Below, piece by piece: positions 1 to 9,767 of a DNA stretch of 36,105 bases. Origin of the DNA: Snowella sp. (GTDB lineage Bacteria > Cyanobacteriota > Cyanobacteriia > Cyanobacteriales > Microcystaceae); contig QBMS01000030.1 in NCBI GenBank assembly GCA_003249095.1, positions 1 through 36,105 of the forward strand, in the 5' to 3' direction. A program made the position numbers and the translations under genes. The stretch's first letter is position 1; each line of letters begins with the position of its first letter. Below the pieces are notes generated by a model. The model had not been told where the DNA came from. It did not search any database and worked only from the letters and a program-made list of their open reading frames with translations.

Positions 1-943
1 GAAAAACCAAGTGACGCGATTAGACTATTGTCAATATCTGTTGGTGAGTCAAATAAACTATACCTTGACGAACTTCGCCGACCATAGTGAGAAATTTTCC
101 CACGACCAGATAAATCGCTATTTAAGGGGAGAGAAAATCACACCAAGACTGGTATGGGAAAACGTTAAAGAGCAAGTAGTTCAGACAGAGAATGGTTATC
201 TGATTTTTGACGACACAGTGGCAGATAAAAGTTATTCAAGCTCAATCGAGTTAGTCAGAAGACAATACAGTGGTAACGCCCACCATGTCATCAATGGAAT
301 TGGGATAGTGACTTGTGTGTATGTAAACCCAGAATATGAAATTCATCCAACGATGAATCAATTAGGGATACAAGCAATTTATCCCCAAAAAAGAACAACA
401 GTGCGAAACCCTGAGCATCAAATTTATCCTTACTTATTACGAGAGTTAAGTATTGAAAAAGCCAATTAAGTGTGGTGTACCGATATCACCTATCTACCAA
501 TAGGCAAAGGACACTTTTATCTAGTAGCCATAATGGATTGATTTAGCCGCAAAGTCTTGTCATGGAGGATTAGTAACACAATGGATGTTTATTTTTGCAA
601 GTCAGCTTTGGAGGAAGCATTATTAATTTATGGCAAACCAGACATCTTTAATAGTGATCAAGGAAGCCAATTTACCTCGAAGGAATTTACGAGATGCTTA
701 AAACAAGAAAATATCAAAATTAGTATGGATGAAAAAGGACGTTGCTACGACAATATTTTGATTGAAAGATTGTGGCGTTCTCTGAAATACGAATTAATTT
801 ATATTTATTCCTTTGAGGATGGAAAACACTTGACAGAAGAGGTCAAGAAATGGTTTTATTTCTATAATAAAGAACGTTTCCATCAAGCTTTAGAATATCA
901 AATGCCAGAGCACGTCTATGGTCAAAGTTTGAATTTGACTTGA
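1..943 (+). pseudogene. Chimeric, degenerate transposase (IS701/IS4-like head fused to IS3-type orfB)
   Basis: The reading frame is open at the left edge, so the true start lies outside the window; the GTG at position 11 is only the first visible start. Codons up to about position 340 resemble the N-terminal part of an IS701/IS4-like transposase (LDYCQYLLVSQINYTLT, then FDDTVADKSYSS). From about 340 the frame continues as the catalytic half of an IS3-family orfB: WCTDITY near 470, SDQGSQF near 653 and IERLWRSLKYE near 763 give the D, D and E of the DDE triad. Two in-frame stops break the IS3 part. TAA at 467-469 stands where the family usually has a Gln codon (CAA), and TGA at 539-541 stands where it usually has Trp (TGG). 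The orfB end is intact at 941-943. The element is therefore a dead composite of two IS families. Family placement is by recall of typical sequences. Confidence 0.8.
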
Positions 944-956
944 GAGAACGTTTTTA

Positions 957-1169
957 GTTAGGGAGTCCATTAACTTCAGAGCTTCACTCCCCGCTATTTT
1001 TGTTCAGCCTATTGGGGCCACCTCAAAAACGAGTTTAGAGAAAGCCTATGGTCAGTTTAATCTCTTGGAAAATTTGTGGAATAAAGGGCGATCACTTAAC
1101 TTTTTGACCGCTTCTGAGAAAAGTCAGAATGAATCAGGATCAGATATTTCACTGATCAGTATTTTCTAA
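957..1169 (+). pseudogene. Possible C-terminal gene remnant after the IS
   Basis: Between the IS3 orfB stop and the replication gene there is an open frame ending in TAA at 1167-1169. Its last 54 codons (from CAG at 1005) read like coding sequence, with EKAYGQFNLLENLWNKG and LTASEKSQNESGSD. No start codon with a ribosome binding site is visible, and the upstream part runs into the IS. It could be the tail of a gene interrupted by the insertion, or chance. I do not recognise the protein. Confidence 0.25.
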
Positions 1170-1212
1170 AATTTCTTAGTAGGGGCAATTCATGAATTGC
1201 TCTTTTTGTTCT

Positions 1213-4200
1213 TCAAGCCAAATCTAAACTCAATTGCAGATAGGGATCATCATCAGATTTGTGCTTTTGTCCAGAAGATTTTAGCTTAAGACAATATTCA
1301 TCAAACCACCCATCCGAACTACCAGGCAAAGCGCGATCGCGGATTAACCATTGTTGAAAAACCGCTTCTCGACCATCACGGGGAACAATAATTTGATAAA
1401 TTCTGACCTGTTTTTTCCCGATTCGTTTAGATTTTAAGACCTGCAAATCATAGCCAACTAAATCTAGAAAACGGCGAATAATCGTAATTGGACTGGCGTT
1501 ATGGGCAATCCCAATTCCCACAACGGTTTTAATATCCGCTCGATTTTGGATGGCAATTTGAGCGAGAGCCAGTAAATCATCATCCTGAGGACAAAGTTCT
1601 CGTTGGGGATCGGCTAGTAACACAGGGATTCCTAGAATCTCCATTGTGCCGATAATTGCCCCTAATTGAGAACCATTGAAATCGGGGAGAAACAAACTAC
1701 CGTGACCTTGTTCGATCAGGTTTTTGGCAAATTTGGTGTCGCGATCGGCTAGATAATGACGACCGACGGTTAAAAAGTAATGCAACCTTAACTTCTGATA
1801 CCAGCCCTGGTCATCTAAAACGACTAATTCTGGGGTGATTTCAATGCCATAGCGTTGCTTAAGTTCGTGTTTCCGCAGAGTTCTTCGCTCTTGTACGTTT
1901 TTAACCAGTCTTTTTTTCAGTTTTTGATATTTTTGATCACTGAGTTTAGGAGAAAGGGCGATCGCCTGACACTCGGCCTGATAATTTTGTTCACGGGCTT
2001 CTTGGATCGCATCGGTCAGTTGATTTTGAGCCGCGAGACTGACTTGATTTTCGGCAACGGTTTTGAGATGGGCCTTTGGAATTTTTAATTCTAAACGATG
2101 ATTATCCTGTTGCAATAGTGCCAAAACCGAATCCCGATAGTGCAACATGGAGGCATTGACCCGTACTGCCATTTTTGCCCAACATAGCAAAGATTCCGCT
2201 TGAAATCCCGTATCGAGATCATCTAAATTTTCTAAATCGGATTTTTGCAGAAGACGAATATTTAATTCCGTTAAACGATGGCCAGAAGTCAACAGGGATG
2301 CGATCGAGGTGGAACCATTACCGACTTGATTAAAGCTATAGCCCGCAACCCAGATATGACGGGGAATATTCGCCCGAATTCGTCCTAACGCCTGACAAAC
2401 CGAAGTCGCCGTTTGAATGCCCTGGGCAATACACCAAACCGAAGTGAAATGATCCTTGAGGTCAATACTTACGCCCGTTTCAATGGAAGGACTTGCCAGC
2501 ACCACATCATAATTCGCTAAAACCTGATCCAAATTTGCCATGCAACCATAGGCGGGATGACTCGGTTCGGCGAGGGATTCGGCATCAATCCGCAAAATTT
2601 TGGTATCGGGAAATTGATTTTTCAAGTAAGACTCTAGGTTTAAGGTTCCCCAGGAACTACTGATTTTTTGGGCTGATAAACAAACAAAGGGTTTGCCGCC
2701 TTCTTTGATATGTTTAACCAGATTTTTAACTAACCGTTTCGGGTCATTTTCAGAGTAATGATAAACCGTCCAGGCTTCCTTTTCCTGCGGTTTCCATTGA
2801 TTTTGAATAATAAAAGGATTCAGGGGAATTCCCGATAGGGCCATTAAATAATCCAGGGAAATATCGCTCAGATCGGCATCCGCAACAACGACCCGACCAC
2901 CGCCACTAAGGACATTTTGTAAGAGAGATTTTAGGGATTTAAGAATCGAAACCCTCTGATGACGACAGGTATCGGAATTTAAGGTATGCCAGAGAACCTG
3001 CTCCACTTCATCCATAATCACGAGACTATCTGACCATTGTTCGGGATCAAATTTGGCCTGGGAATTGGGATGCAAGGAATCAACACACAATCCATAACCC
3101 AACACTTGTCCCAAGGGATGCTCGCGAACTTCGGTAATGTAGGGTAAACCAAAGCGCAAACACAGTTCTTCCACCAATCTGACCCGATGGCCAATGACTA
3201 GCACAGGTTGATGTTTGGCCAATGCTTGGGCGACGAGAGTTTGGATAAACTGGGTTTTGCCTGTTCCCTTAGCGGATTTGATACCGACGAGTTGGGCGTT
3301 TTCAGCGATTTCTAAATTTGGGAGATAGCGGGCATGGACTTCTAGAGTGGCGGGATAGGTTAGTTGGCTTAAACCCTGGGCTTTCCAAATATCAAAAGGG
3401 AGAGCGGTTTGATAGGCTTCTGTAAAGAATTCTGCCCCTTTTTCGGCAATGAAATCATCCACGCCTTTGCCGAATTGATTGTCCCAGGTAATAATTTTGA
3501 CTTTACAATCTGCTTTTTGAAAAAGATAACCCAAGCGTTTAATGGCACTATTGACCGATTCAACGGCTTTGGGTTTGCTGTCCTGGTCAAAGGCAATATA
3601 GATTTCCCGTTGGGGTTGGGCCAATTTTTTGAGGGGCGGGATTAAATGGGAATGGCCAATGCGTTTCCCTGTCTCGTCCTTTGGGGTTCGATAACCGTTG
3701 TGAACTCCTGGCAAGGCGATCGCGGCGTACCCTGCGGACAACAAGGCCCCTGCTTTTTTCGCCCCTTCCGTAATACATAGAGGCACTTGGGGATGATTCA
3801 TCAACCATTGCCAAAAACCCAAATCAGGCTGCTCTGGATCGATCTGGGCTTCGGCGATCGCAATCCCTGCTCGTTCAGCAATGCGTTCCCATAGTTGCAG
3901 AGGAACCCGTAGAGCAAATAAACCCGTGGTCGTCTGGGGAGGATGTTCATATTTAATAATTTTTCCCTTTTGGGGATGGGTTCGGGGGGAATCAGGCTTA
4001 AAACAGCCCCAAAGATCCAATTCTCCCGTTAATAAATCAATTCCTGAACACCACCAGCCTCCCGCTTCAATATGTTCATAGCGGTCAAGAATGGCATTAC
4101 TGACTCGCCCATCATTGCGTCGGGGGAGAGTGTCGGCATAGAGCAGGTGTTCTGAGGGAGATTCTCCCGCCAGGCAGGTTACATTAAGGCGGATTAGCTG

Positions 4201-4242
4201 TTCATCAACACAGCTTTGCTGCCATTCCTGTAAATAATTCAT
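1213..4242 (-). CDS. CyRepA1-like plasmid replication protein (DUF3854 primase/helicase)
   Basis: This large protein of about 1009 residues matches the cyanobacterial plasmid replication protein family CyRepA1, known from pSYSA of Synechocystis (Slr7037). Numbering from the upstream GTG at 4275, a TOPRIM-like primase region (DUF3854) contains ITEGAKKAG near 168-176 and IAFDQDSK near 227-234. A helicase part follows with Walker A SAKGTGKT (334-341), Walker B VIMDEVEQ (419-426), and later helicase-like motifs ASPSIETGVSID and QALGRIRA. The ATG at 4242, codon 12 of the longest frame, has an AAGGA ribosome site 10 bases upstream and is preferred over the GTG. The family initiates replication of plasmids, so its presence among queF, guaB3, sir and rpmB suggests an integrated plasmid or island remnant. 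The frame is intact. Confidence 0.85.
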   Translation of the reverse strand: MNYLQEWQQSCVDEQLIRLNVTCLAGESPSEHLLYADTLPRRNDGRVSNAILDRYEHIEAGGWWCSGIDLLTGELDLWGCFKPDSPRTHPQKGKIIKYEHPPQTTTGLFALRVPLQLWERIAERAGIAIAEAQIDPEQPDLGFWQWLMNHPQVPLCITEGAKKAGALLSAGYAAIALPGVHNGYRTPKDETGKRIGHSHLIPPLKKLAQPQREIYIAFDQDSKPKAVESVNSAIKRLGYLFQKADCKVKIITWDNQFGKGVDDFIAEKGAEFFTEAYQTALPFDIWKAQGLSQLTYPATLEVHARYLPNLEIAENAQLVGIKSAKGTGKTQFIQTLVAQALAKHQPVLVIGHRVRLVEELCLRFGLPYITEVREHPLGQVLGYGLCVDSLHPNSQAKFDPEQWSDSLVIMDEVEQVLWHTLNSDTCRHQRVSILKSLKSLLQNVLSGGGRVVVADADLSDISLDYLMALSGIPLNPFIIQNQWKPQEKEAWTVYHYSENDPKRLVKNLVKHIKEGGKPFVCLSAQKISSSWGTLNLESYLKNQFPDTKILRIDAESLAEPSHPAYGCMANLDQVLANYDVVLASPSIETGVSIDLKDHFTSVWCIAQGIQTATSVCQALGRIRANIPRHIWVAGYSFNQVGNGSTSIASLLTSGHRLTELNIRLLQKSDLENLDDLDTGFQAESLLCWAKMAVRVNASMLHYRDSVLALLQQDNHRLELKIPKAHLKTVAENQVSLAAQNQLTDAIQEAREQNYQAECQAIALSPKLSDQKYQKLKKRLVKNVQERRTLRKHELKQRYGIEITPELVVLDDQGWYQKLRLHYFLTVGRHYLADRDTKFAKNLIEQGHGSLFLPDFNGSQLGAIIGTMEILGIPVLLADPQRELCPQDDDLLALAQIAIQNRADIKTVVGIGIAHNASPITIIRRFLDLVGYDLQVLKSKRIGKKQVRIYQIIVPRDGREAVFQQWLIRDRALPGSSDGWFDEYCLKLKSSGQKHKSDDDPYLQLSLDLA

Positions 4243-4272
4243 CGGAGTATGATCCTTTCGAGATAGCGCAAG

Positions 4273-4286
4273 CACTAAATCTAGTG
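4273..4286. promoter_or_regulatory. Inverted repeat upstream of the replication gene
   Basis: CACTA-AATC-TAGTG is a perfect 5-bp dyad about 31 bases upstream of the preferred ATG of the CyRepA1-like gene. CACTAAAT recurs about 40 bases further upstream (near 4313). The placement suits an autoregulatory operator or an RNA hairpin in the leader, but this is inference from symmetry and position only. Confidence 0.25.
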
Positions 4287-4607
4287 TGTGGGTCGTCTTA
4301 TTGTAGAGCTAAGACACTAAATATGGTAATTCTAAAAAGAGGGGTGCAGGGTGATTTTGTGGGAAATTAATGGGAGGATGGGGCGTTAGCTTTCTCTTAA
4401 ATGACTTTACGAATTTTTTTGTCCGTCTCTGAAGGGCGATCGCGTTTGATTGTTAATGCTTCTCTGTTTGTAGGCTGACTGTGAGAAATCGAATTTGTTC
4501 CTTTTTTTTGCATAGCGGTGAACTCAGCAACCCAATTTTCCCAGTAAGGTCTCCTCCTTTGCGATAATCGTTACTATAAATAACCCTAGAACTTTTTGAT
4601 CAAATCC
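4287..4607. other. Intergenic region between divergent rep and queF genes
   Basis: About 320 bases separate the divergent CyRepA1-like gene and queF, so both promoters must lie here. A HIP1 octamer lies near 4437. I see no further gene, tRNA or clear terminator. Confidence 0.4.
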
Positions 4608-5039
4608 ATGAGTCAAGTATCCCAATCCGACACCATACTCTCCGAAAAACCCGAAAATACCCCAGAATCCATTAAATATGGCGAACGCATTATTGAAGAA
4701 GGACAATTAATCACCTTTCCCAATCCCCGCCCAGGTAGGCGTTACGATGTCCAGATTACTTTACCTGAATTTACCTGTAAGTGTCCTTTTTCAGGGTATC
4801 CCGATTTTGCGACTTTTTATATTAATTATTGTCCCGATGAGAAAGTGGTCGAACTCAAAGCCCTCAAGCTTTACGCCAATTCTTTCCGCGATCGCTATAT
4901 TTCCCACGAAGAAGTCGTTAACGTCATTTTGGATGATTTTATCGCCGCCTGTGATCCGCTTTTTGTGAAAATTCGGGCCGATTTTAATCCAAGGGGCAAT
5001 GTCCACATGGTCGTCGAAGTCGAACACGAAAAACCATGA
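4608..5039 (+). CDS. queF: NADPH-dependent 7-cyano-7-deazaguanine (preQ0) reductase
   Basis: QueF reduces the nitrile of preQ0 to preQ1 in cytosolic queuosine tRNA-modification synthesis. The 143-residue product is the short, unimodular type of the family. Visible signatures are the catalytic Cys59 in [12 protein letters not shown], the general acid Asp66, the substrate motif VELKALKLY (81-89), and His100-Glu101 in [14 protein letters not shown] chose the ATG at 4608 because the only upstream start, a TTG at 4596, adds four unconserved residues. The stop TGA overlaps the ATG of the next gene (ATGA at 5036-5039), so the two genes are translationally coupled. Confidence 0.93.
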   Translation: MSQVSQSDTILSEKPENTPESIKYGERIIEEGQLITFPNPRPGRRYDVQITLPEFTCKCPFSGYPDFATFYINYCPDEKVVELKALKLYANSFRDRYISHEEVVNVILDDFIAACDPLFVKIRADFNPRGNVHMVVEVEHEKP

Positions 5040-5980
5040 ACAAATATGGGAAATGGATTCAACAACTAGCCCCGTCCTTAGTGGGATTAATTCTGTTTAT
5101 CCTTTCAATTTGGGCCATTCATCAAGAATTGGCAAAATATAGCCCCCAAGATATCCTCGCAAGTCTAAAGGCGATTTCTGACCAGCATTTACTCACCGCG
5201 ATCGCCCTAATGCTGCTTAATTATGTGATGCTGACGGGCTATGACACCCTGGCAATGGTTTATATCCAGGGATCACTCAATTATCGAAAAACAGCCTTTG
5301 TCGGTTTTATGAGTTATGCCATTAGTAATAGCGTCGGACTCGCCCTTTTAAGTGGTAGTGCCATCCGTTATCGCTTCTATGCCCATTGGGGACTCTCTAA
5401 TCGACAAATTGCCAGTATTATTGCCTTTTGTAATCTCAGTTTTTGGTTGGGTCTATTGGCGGTCGGAGGGGTTACTTTTTTGATTGAACCATTACAAGTT
5501 CCCAAGGTTCTCAAGTTACCTTTTTCTTCCGTTCATCCCCTGGGATTGATTTTTTTAATTATTATTGTTGCCTATTTAGCCCTTAGTTTATTTACTCATA
5601 AAACCTTACAAATTGGTCGTTGGAAACTGCCCCATTTACCCTTTAAACTATCCCTTGCTCAAATCGCAGTCACCGCGATCGATTGGGGCCTTGCTGCTGC
5701 CGTTCTATACGTTTTATTACCTCCTAGTCTTTCCCTTTCCTACGCAGGATTTTTTGGCATTTATCTCTTGGCACAGATCGCAGGAATTATCAGTAATATC
5801 CCAGGCGGATTGGGCGTATTTGAAACGGTGATTCTTTTAACCCTATCCTCTACCATTCCTTCGATTCAACTGTTGGGTTCTCTTCTAGCTTATCGAGTCA
5901 TTTATTATTGGATTCCTCTGATTTTAGCGAGTTTATGTCTAGGAGGATACGAATTAAAACGCCAGTTTGTCGCAAAATAA
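5036..5980 (+). CDS. Flippase-like (LPG synthase TM / UPF0104 family) membrane protein
   Basis: This 314-residue polytopic inner-membrane protein resembles the transmembrane domain of lysylphosphatidylglycerol synthases (UPF0104/YbhN group). Hydrophobic segments lie near residues 12-28, 52-77, 86-107, 125-150, 168-186, 208-228, 236-252 and 281-303. The family-typical motif [11 protein letters not shown] is at 253-263, and the loop [10 protein letters not shown] follows the third segment. It lacks the cytoplasmic aminoacyl-transferase domain of full MprF, so it is likely a lipid translocase or an uncharacterised paralogue. Its start codon overlaps the queF stop, implying co-expression, although no functional link between the two is established. 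Its substrate cannot be read from the sequence. Confidence 0.85.
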   Translation: MNKYGKWIQQLAPSLVGLILFILSIWAIHQELAKYSPQDILASLKAISDQHLLTAIALMLLNYVMLTGYDTLAMVYIQGSLNYRKTAFVGFMSYAISNSVGLALLSGSAIRYRFYAHWGLSNRQIASIIAFCNLSFWLGLLAVGGVTFLIEPLQVPKVLKLPFSSVHPLGLIFLIIIVAYLALSLFTHKTLQIGRWKLPHLPFKLSLAQIAVTAIDWGLAAAVLYVLLPPSLSLSYAGFFGIYLLAQIAGIISNIPGGLGVFETVILLTLSSTIPSIQLLGSLLAYRVIYYWIPLILASLCLGGYELKRQFVAK

Positions 5981-6151
5981 TCTTTAAATTGCTCATAGGG
6001 GTCTTGATGTTCTGTCCGATATTTGGAAATAAAAGATTTAAACCTCTTACCGATATCTCATCCAATTGTGTATTGTTTATAAAATCTTGCTTAACTAAAA
6101 TCATTAAAATTAATCATCGAGACTCAAGCTAAAATCAATGCCAACAAATGA

Positions 6152-7222
6152 ATGATGAAATTTAACCCCCTGCCGCCTCAAGTTTTTCGTTATTTATGTT
6201 GGGGAATGGCCTTACCGATTATTGCGCTCAACGGTTGGGTCTTAATGCTGATTTTAGATTATTTTCAATCTCCTATTCGCATTTTTATTATTGCTAATCT
6301 TTTAGCCTTTATCTTGGGATATCCCGTCTATTGGTTACAACGTCATCCCCGTATTCAACGCTTACACGCAGTTATTTTGGTGTTAGTCACTGCTTTTTTA
6401 TTCATTACTGTTTTGGCATTATTACTGATTCCTGTCTTAGCAGAACAAATTAACCAACTTTTACAAATTCTACCGCGTTGGGGAGAATCGGGCAGTCATC
6501 AATTGAAGATTTTACAAGATTGGTCATTAAGATGGAAATTACCCACCCATTTTAGTCAATTTGCTAATAAATTTTCTGAGAAGTTACCCGAACAATTGCA
6601 AGCATTGACAGGTCAAGTGATCACTTTTATGTTAGGAGCGGCAGGGGGAATTTTTGAAGCGGGTTTAATTATGATTATTACGGTCTATTTATTACTAAAA
6701 GGAGAAAGTTTTTGGGATGGGATTTTTCGGTGGTTTCCCCTCTCTTTAAGAATCCCAATTCGGCAAGGTTTACGACGTAGTTTTCACAATTATTATATTG
6801 GTCAGATCACGGTGGCTAGTTGGTTAGGAATTAGCATGATTCTGTCGTTTGTTGTGCTGAATGTTCCCTTTGGTCTGTTATTTGGATTAATTATTGGGGT
6901 AATGGCTCTTTTTCCCTTTGGGGGCGGCTTGAGTATTCTGGTGATTAGTTTACTCGCCAGTTTAAACAGTTTTTGGTTAGGCGTGAAGGTATTAGCGATC
7001 GCAACAGTGGTGGATCAACTGATTGAAAATGCGATCGCCCCCAGATTACTCGGAAAATTCACAGGAGTCCATCCCGTTTGGGTTTTATTATCTTTAATTA
7101 TTGGCGTTAAAATTGCAGGAATTTTAGGCATTTTAATTGCCGTTCCCTGCACAGGATTTATCAAAGAAATGTTGGATTATTACCGATTGAACAATCCCGA
7201 TCTATCTTCTGAAAATCCCTAA
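6152..7222 (+). CDS. AI-2E family transporter
   Basis: The 356-residue protein has the layout of the AI-2E (TqsA/PerM) family: N-terminal membrane helices near residues 16-36, 42-60 and 72-97, a hydrophilic stretch at about 98-155, then helices near 156-182, 218-240, 240-272, 276-293 and 306-335. The family-typical C-terminal segments LFPFGGGLSIL (253-263) and ENAIAPRLLGKFTGVHP (292-308) are present. Family members export small molecules or act as ion antiporters; the name does not prove transport of autoinducer-2. Adjacent ATGs at 6152 and 6155 are both possible starts. The gene lies 171 bases after the flippase-like gene and converges on the next gene with a gap of 38 bases. Confidence 0.9.
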   Translation: MMKFNPLPPQVFRYLCWGMALPIIALNGWVLMLILDYFQSPIRIFIIANLLAFILGYPVYWLQRHPRIQRLHAVILVLVTAFLFITVLALLLIPVLAEQINQLLQILPRWGESGSHQLKILQDWSLRWKLPTHFSQFANKFSEKLPEQLQALTGQVITFMLGAAGGIFEAGLIMIITVYLLLKGESFWDGIFRWFPLSLRIPIRQGLRRSFHNYYIGQITVASWLGISMILSFVVLNVPFGLLFGLIIGVMALFPFGGGLSILVISLLASLNSFWLGVKVLAIATVVDQLIENAIAPRLLGKFTGVHPVWVLLSLIIGVKIAGILGILIAVPCTGFIKEMLDYYRLNNPDLSSENP

Positions 7223-7260
7223 GATTGCGATGAATCGAGCCGATGCCCTAGAAAAGTAAC

Positions 7261-8343
7261 CTATTCCTGAACCAGACCAAATTGAACAGATTGGCTAGTG
7301 TCGTTTCCTTTTCTCGCAATAGCCTGAATCGTGTATTGAGTTCCCGACACCAGATTGGAAGGCGGCGGTACTTGTATCTGAAAATTGCCCTGATTATCGG
7401 CAGTAATACTTTGATCGATCAGGGTACTATTCGCCAAATTAACAAATCCCCCCAAAATAGAAAGATTGGCCGTCACTTTCACGGTAACCTGGGCATTGGG
7501 CTGCGTTTGTCCCGTTAAGGTGAAACCTCTGGTATTAATGCGATCGCCATTTTGATGACTAGTAAATAGGGGACGGAGGGGACGATTGTTGCCTTGGTTA
7601 TTCGCAGGTGGGCTGGAATCTTCAGATTGAGAGGGAACATCACCTGCACTAGCCTGTTTACTCAGCACAAAGGGCTGACTAGCAGCTCCAAAGGTTGTCT
7701 GATTTTGACGTTGCAGACGAGCCACCACAACCCCTTCGGAAATATTGTCTTTGGCTGTAACATTAAGAGTCGCGACATAAATCCCAGGAGAAACTTCTTG
7801 CACGGGCAACTGACGAACTGTCTTGCCATTTTCCAGCATTAAGACCCTGGCATTGGCGTTGGGAGTCCCTTTAATCGTTGCCAGAAAAGTAGAACCAGGC
7901 CCTAGAGCCTTACTTTCTGCGTTGTGGGTAACCGAGGTAATTTCCACCTTTGCTTGGGGTTGTTGAACATCAAACGTCCAAATAACCGTTCTGTCTTTTC
8001 CCTTTTCGTCTTGATATTCTAGTTTGACTCGATTAGTGCCTGGAGAAAGGGGGCGATTGGGACGGTAACTAAAAAAGTCTGGATTGATGGTACTTTGATT
8101 CGTCACATCTTGGTCGTTTACATAAATTCTGACGGAATTAACATTAACCCCTACCCCATTTTTTTTCTTAAAAACCCCAGAAATCGATGAATCAGCAGCG
8201 ACATCGTCACTGTTGAGGGCAGGACTCACATTCGTCACTTGTTGGGCGAGCAGAGGCGGGGAGAACACCCCAGAGAACACCGCACCACTGATGACTACTA
8301 GGGCGATCGCATTTAAAGAAGGGGTCAAAAAGATTTTTTTCAT
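7261..8343 (-). CDS. Secreted Ig-like domain protein
   Basis: The 360-residue product starts with a signal peptide (KK near the N terminus, hydrophobic residues 10-31, cleavage probably after PPLLA). The mature part looks like three beta-sandwich, Ig-like units: residues ~36-128 with SPGTNRVKLEYQDEKGKD, ~130-232, and ~260-358 with GFTLTGQTQPNAQVTVKV. A Ser/Pro/Asn-rich linker lies at about 233-258. The repeated pattern of a beta strand, then PNAxV, resembles bacterial adhesion-type domains. No catalytic residues are evident, so a periplasmic or cell-surface structural role is inferred. A GGAG ribosome site lies five bases before the ATG. A strong terminator separates it from guaB3 upstream. 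Confidence 0.8.
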   Translation of the reverse strand: MKKIFLTPSLNAIALVVISGAVFSGVFSPPLLAQQVTNVSPALNSDDVAADSSISGVFKKKNGVGVNVNSVRIYVNDQDVTNQSTINPDFFSYRPNRPLSPGTNRVKLEYQDEKGKDRTVIWTFDVQQPQAKVEITSVTHNAESKALGPGSTFLATIKGTPNANARVLMLENGKTVRQLPVQEVSPGIYVATLNVTAKDNISEGVVVARLQRQNQTTFGAASQPFVLSKQASAGDVPSQSEDSSPPANNQGNNRPLRPLFTSHQNGDRINTRGFTLTGQTQPNAQVTVKVTANLSILGGFVNLANSTLIDQSITADNQGNFQIQVPPPSNLVSGTQYTIQAIARKGNDTSQSVQFGLVQE

Positions 8344-8362
8344 AGCAACTCCGCAAATAAGG

Positions 8363-8390
8363 AAAAACCCCCCTAAAAAAACTCAGGGGG
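8363..8390 (-). terminator. Rho-independent terminator of guaB3
   Basis: Read on the minus strand after the guaB3 stop, CCCCCT (8390-8385) pairs with AGGGGG (8374-8369) around a 10-base loop, followed by G and a run of five T (8367-8363). This is a standard intrinsic terminator. It sits between guaB3 and the Ig-like gene and indicates separate transcription of the two. Confidence 0.7.
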
Positions 8391-8418
8391 AAAGATTTTG
8401 TTTGATTTTGAGTAGAAG

Positions 8419-9582
8419 TTATTTACCCATTCCCAATTGTTGGGCCTTTTGATAAACCTTACCTTCCGTTAACAAAGAAGGCGCGATTACCACCTCGACT
8501 TGTTGCATTTCTTTGATGGTTTTTGCTCCCAGGGTTCCCATACTGGTTTTCAAGGCTCCCAACAAATTATGGGTTCCATCATCCAGCTTGGCGGGGCCAG
8601 TGAGAATTTCCTGAATCGTTCCCGTCGTTCCCACACTAATGCGAGTTCCCCTTGGCAAGACAGGGCTAGGGGTTGCCATTCCCCAGTGATAGCCCCGACC
8701 AGGAGCTTCAGCCGATCGCGCGATCGGAGAGCCGATCATCACCGCATCCGCACCACAGGCAATACATTTACAAATATCACCGCCCGTAATAATTCCCCCA
8801 TCGGCAATCACGGGAACATAACGACCTGTTTCTGCATAATAATCATCTCTAGCAGCGGCACAATCTGCCACCGCCGTCGCCTGGGGAATCCCTACTCCTA
8901 AAACCCCGCGAGAAGTACAAGCAGCCCCTGGCCCAATGCCCACCAGAACTGCCGCCGCCCCCGCTTTCATCAGACTTAAGGAGACTTCGTAGGTGACGCA
9001 ATTCCCTAAAATAACGGGCATGGGCATTTCCTGACAAAATTTGCCCAAATCTAGCATTACGACAGATTCAGGCGAAAGGTGATCAGTGGAAACAACCGTT
9101 GCCTGAATAAAGACCAAATCTGCTTTGGCTTCAGCCACGATTTTTCCGAATTTAGACGCTCCCGCAGGGGTCAGACTGACTGCCGCAATGCCATTCTGTG
9201 CTTTGATTTCAGTAATACGCTTTTGGATTAAATCAGGTTTAATTGGCTCTGCATAGAGTTCTTGCATTAAGCGAACAAATTCGGTTTTCCCGACGGTTGC
9301 GATGCGATCCAGAATGGGATTAGGGTCTTCGTAGCGGGTTTGAATGCCTTCTAGGTTAAGAACTCCTAACGCGCCCAATTCTGAGAGTAGGGCTGCCATT
9401 TTGGTATCGACTACCCCATCCATTGCACTGGCAATAATGGGAATTTCTCGTTCGATGCCACCGATTGTCCAGCGTGTATCAGCTAAACTCGGATCTAAGG
9501 TACGCACTCCGGGGACTAGTGCAATTTCGTCGATGCCATAGGCTCGGCGGGCCGTTTTACCCCGTCCAATAGTAATATTCAC
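8419..9582 (-). CDS. guaB3: GuaB3-family IMP dehydrogenase-related protein
   Basis: This 387-residue TIM-barrel protein is the cyanobacterial GuaB3 type. It has the IMP dehydrogenase catalytic loop [11 protein letters not shown] (215-225) with the nucleophile Cys222, the phosphate-binding ADGGI stretch near 260-265, and [13 protein letters not shown]. Residues about 80-130 contain no CBS (Bateman) domain, which distinguishes GuaB3 from canonical GuaB. Work on cyanobacterial GuaB3 supports IMP dehydrogenase activity (IMP to XMP with NAD+) in cytosolic guanine nucleotide synthesis. Length and start ([16 protein letters not shown]) are typical. It appears monocistronic, with its own terminator downstream. 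Confidence 0.93.
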   Translation of the reverse strand: MNITIGRGKTARRAYGIDEIALVPGVRTLDPSLADTRWTIGGIEREIPIIASAMDGVVDTKMAALLSELGALGVLNLEGIQTRYEDPNPILDRIATVGKTEFVRLMQELYAEPIKPDLIQKRITEIKAQNGIAAVSLTPAGASKFGKIVAEAKADLVFIQATVVSTDHLSPESVVMLDLGKFCQEMPMPVILGNCVTYEVSLSLMKAGAAAVLVGIGPGAACTSRGVLGVGIPQATAVADCAAARDDYYAETGRYVPVIADGGIITGGDICKCIACGADAVMIGSPIARSAEAPGRGYHWGMATPSPVLPRGTRISVGTTGTIQEILTGPAKLDDGTHNLLGALKTSMGTLGAKTIKEMQQVEVVIAPSLLTEGKVYQKAQQLGMGK

Positions 9583-9767
9583 GCTTTTCTAATTTTTATC
9601 CCAAGGCTATTTTGCTTAGATTATCAAATTTTCTACCTACTTGGGAATGATTCTTTGTCAAAGTTTTGCTGAAGGGACGGCTTTAACTAGGTTTGAGCTT
9701 ACTACAAAATCTTGGCTCTAGGTATCATTTGAGTTTTTTTAACCATCGTTTTGCTTTTAACTCATTT

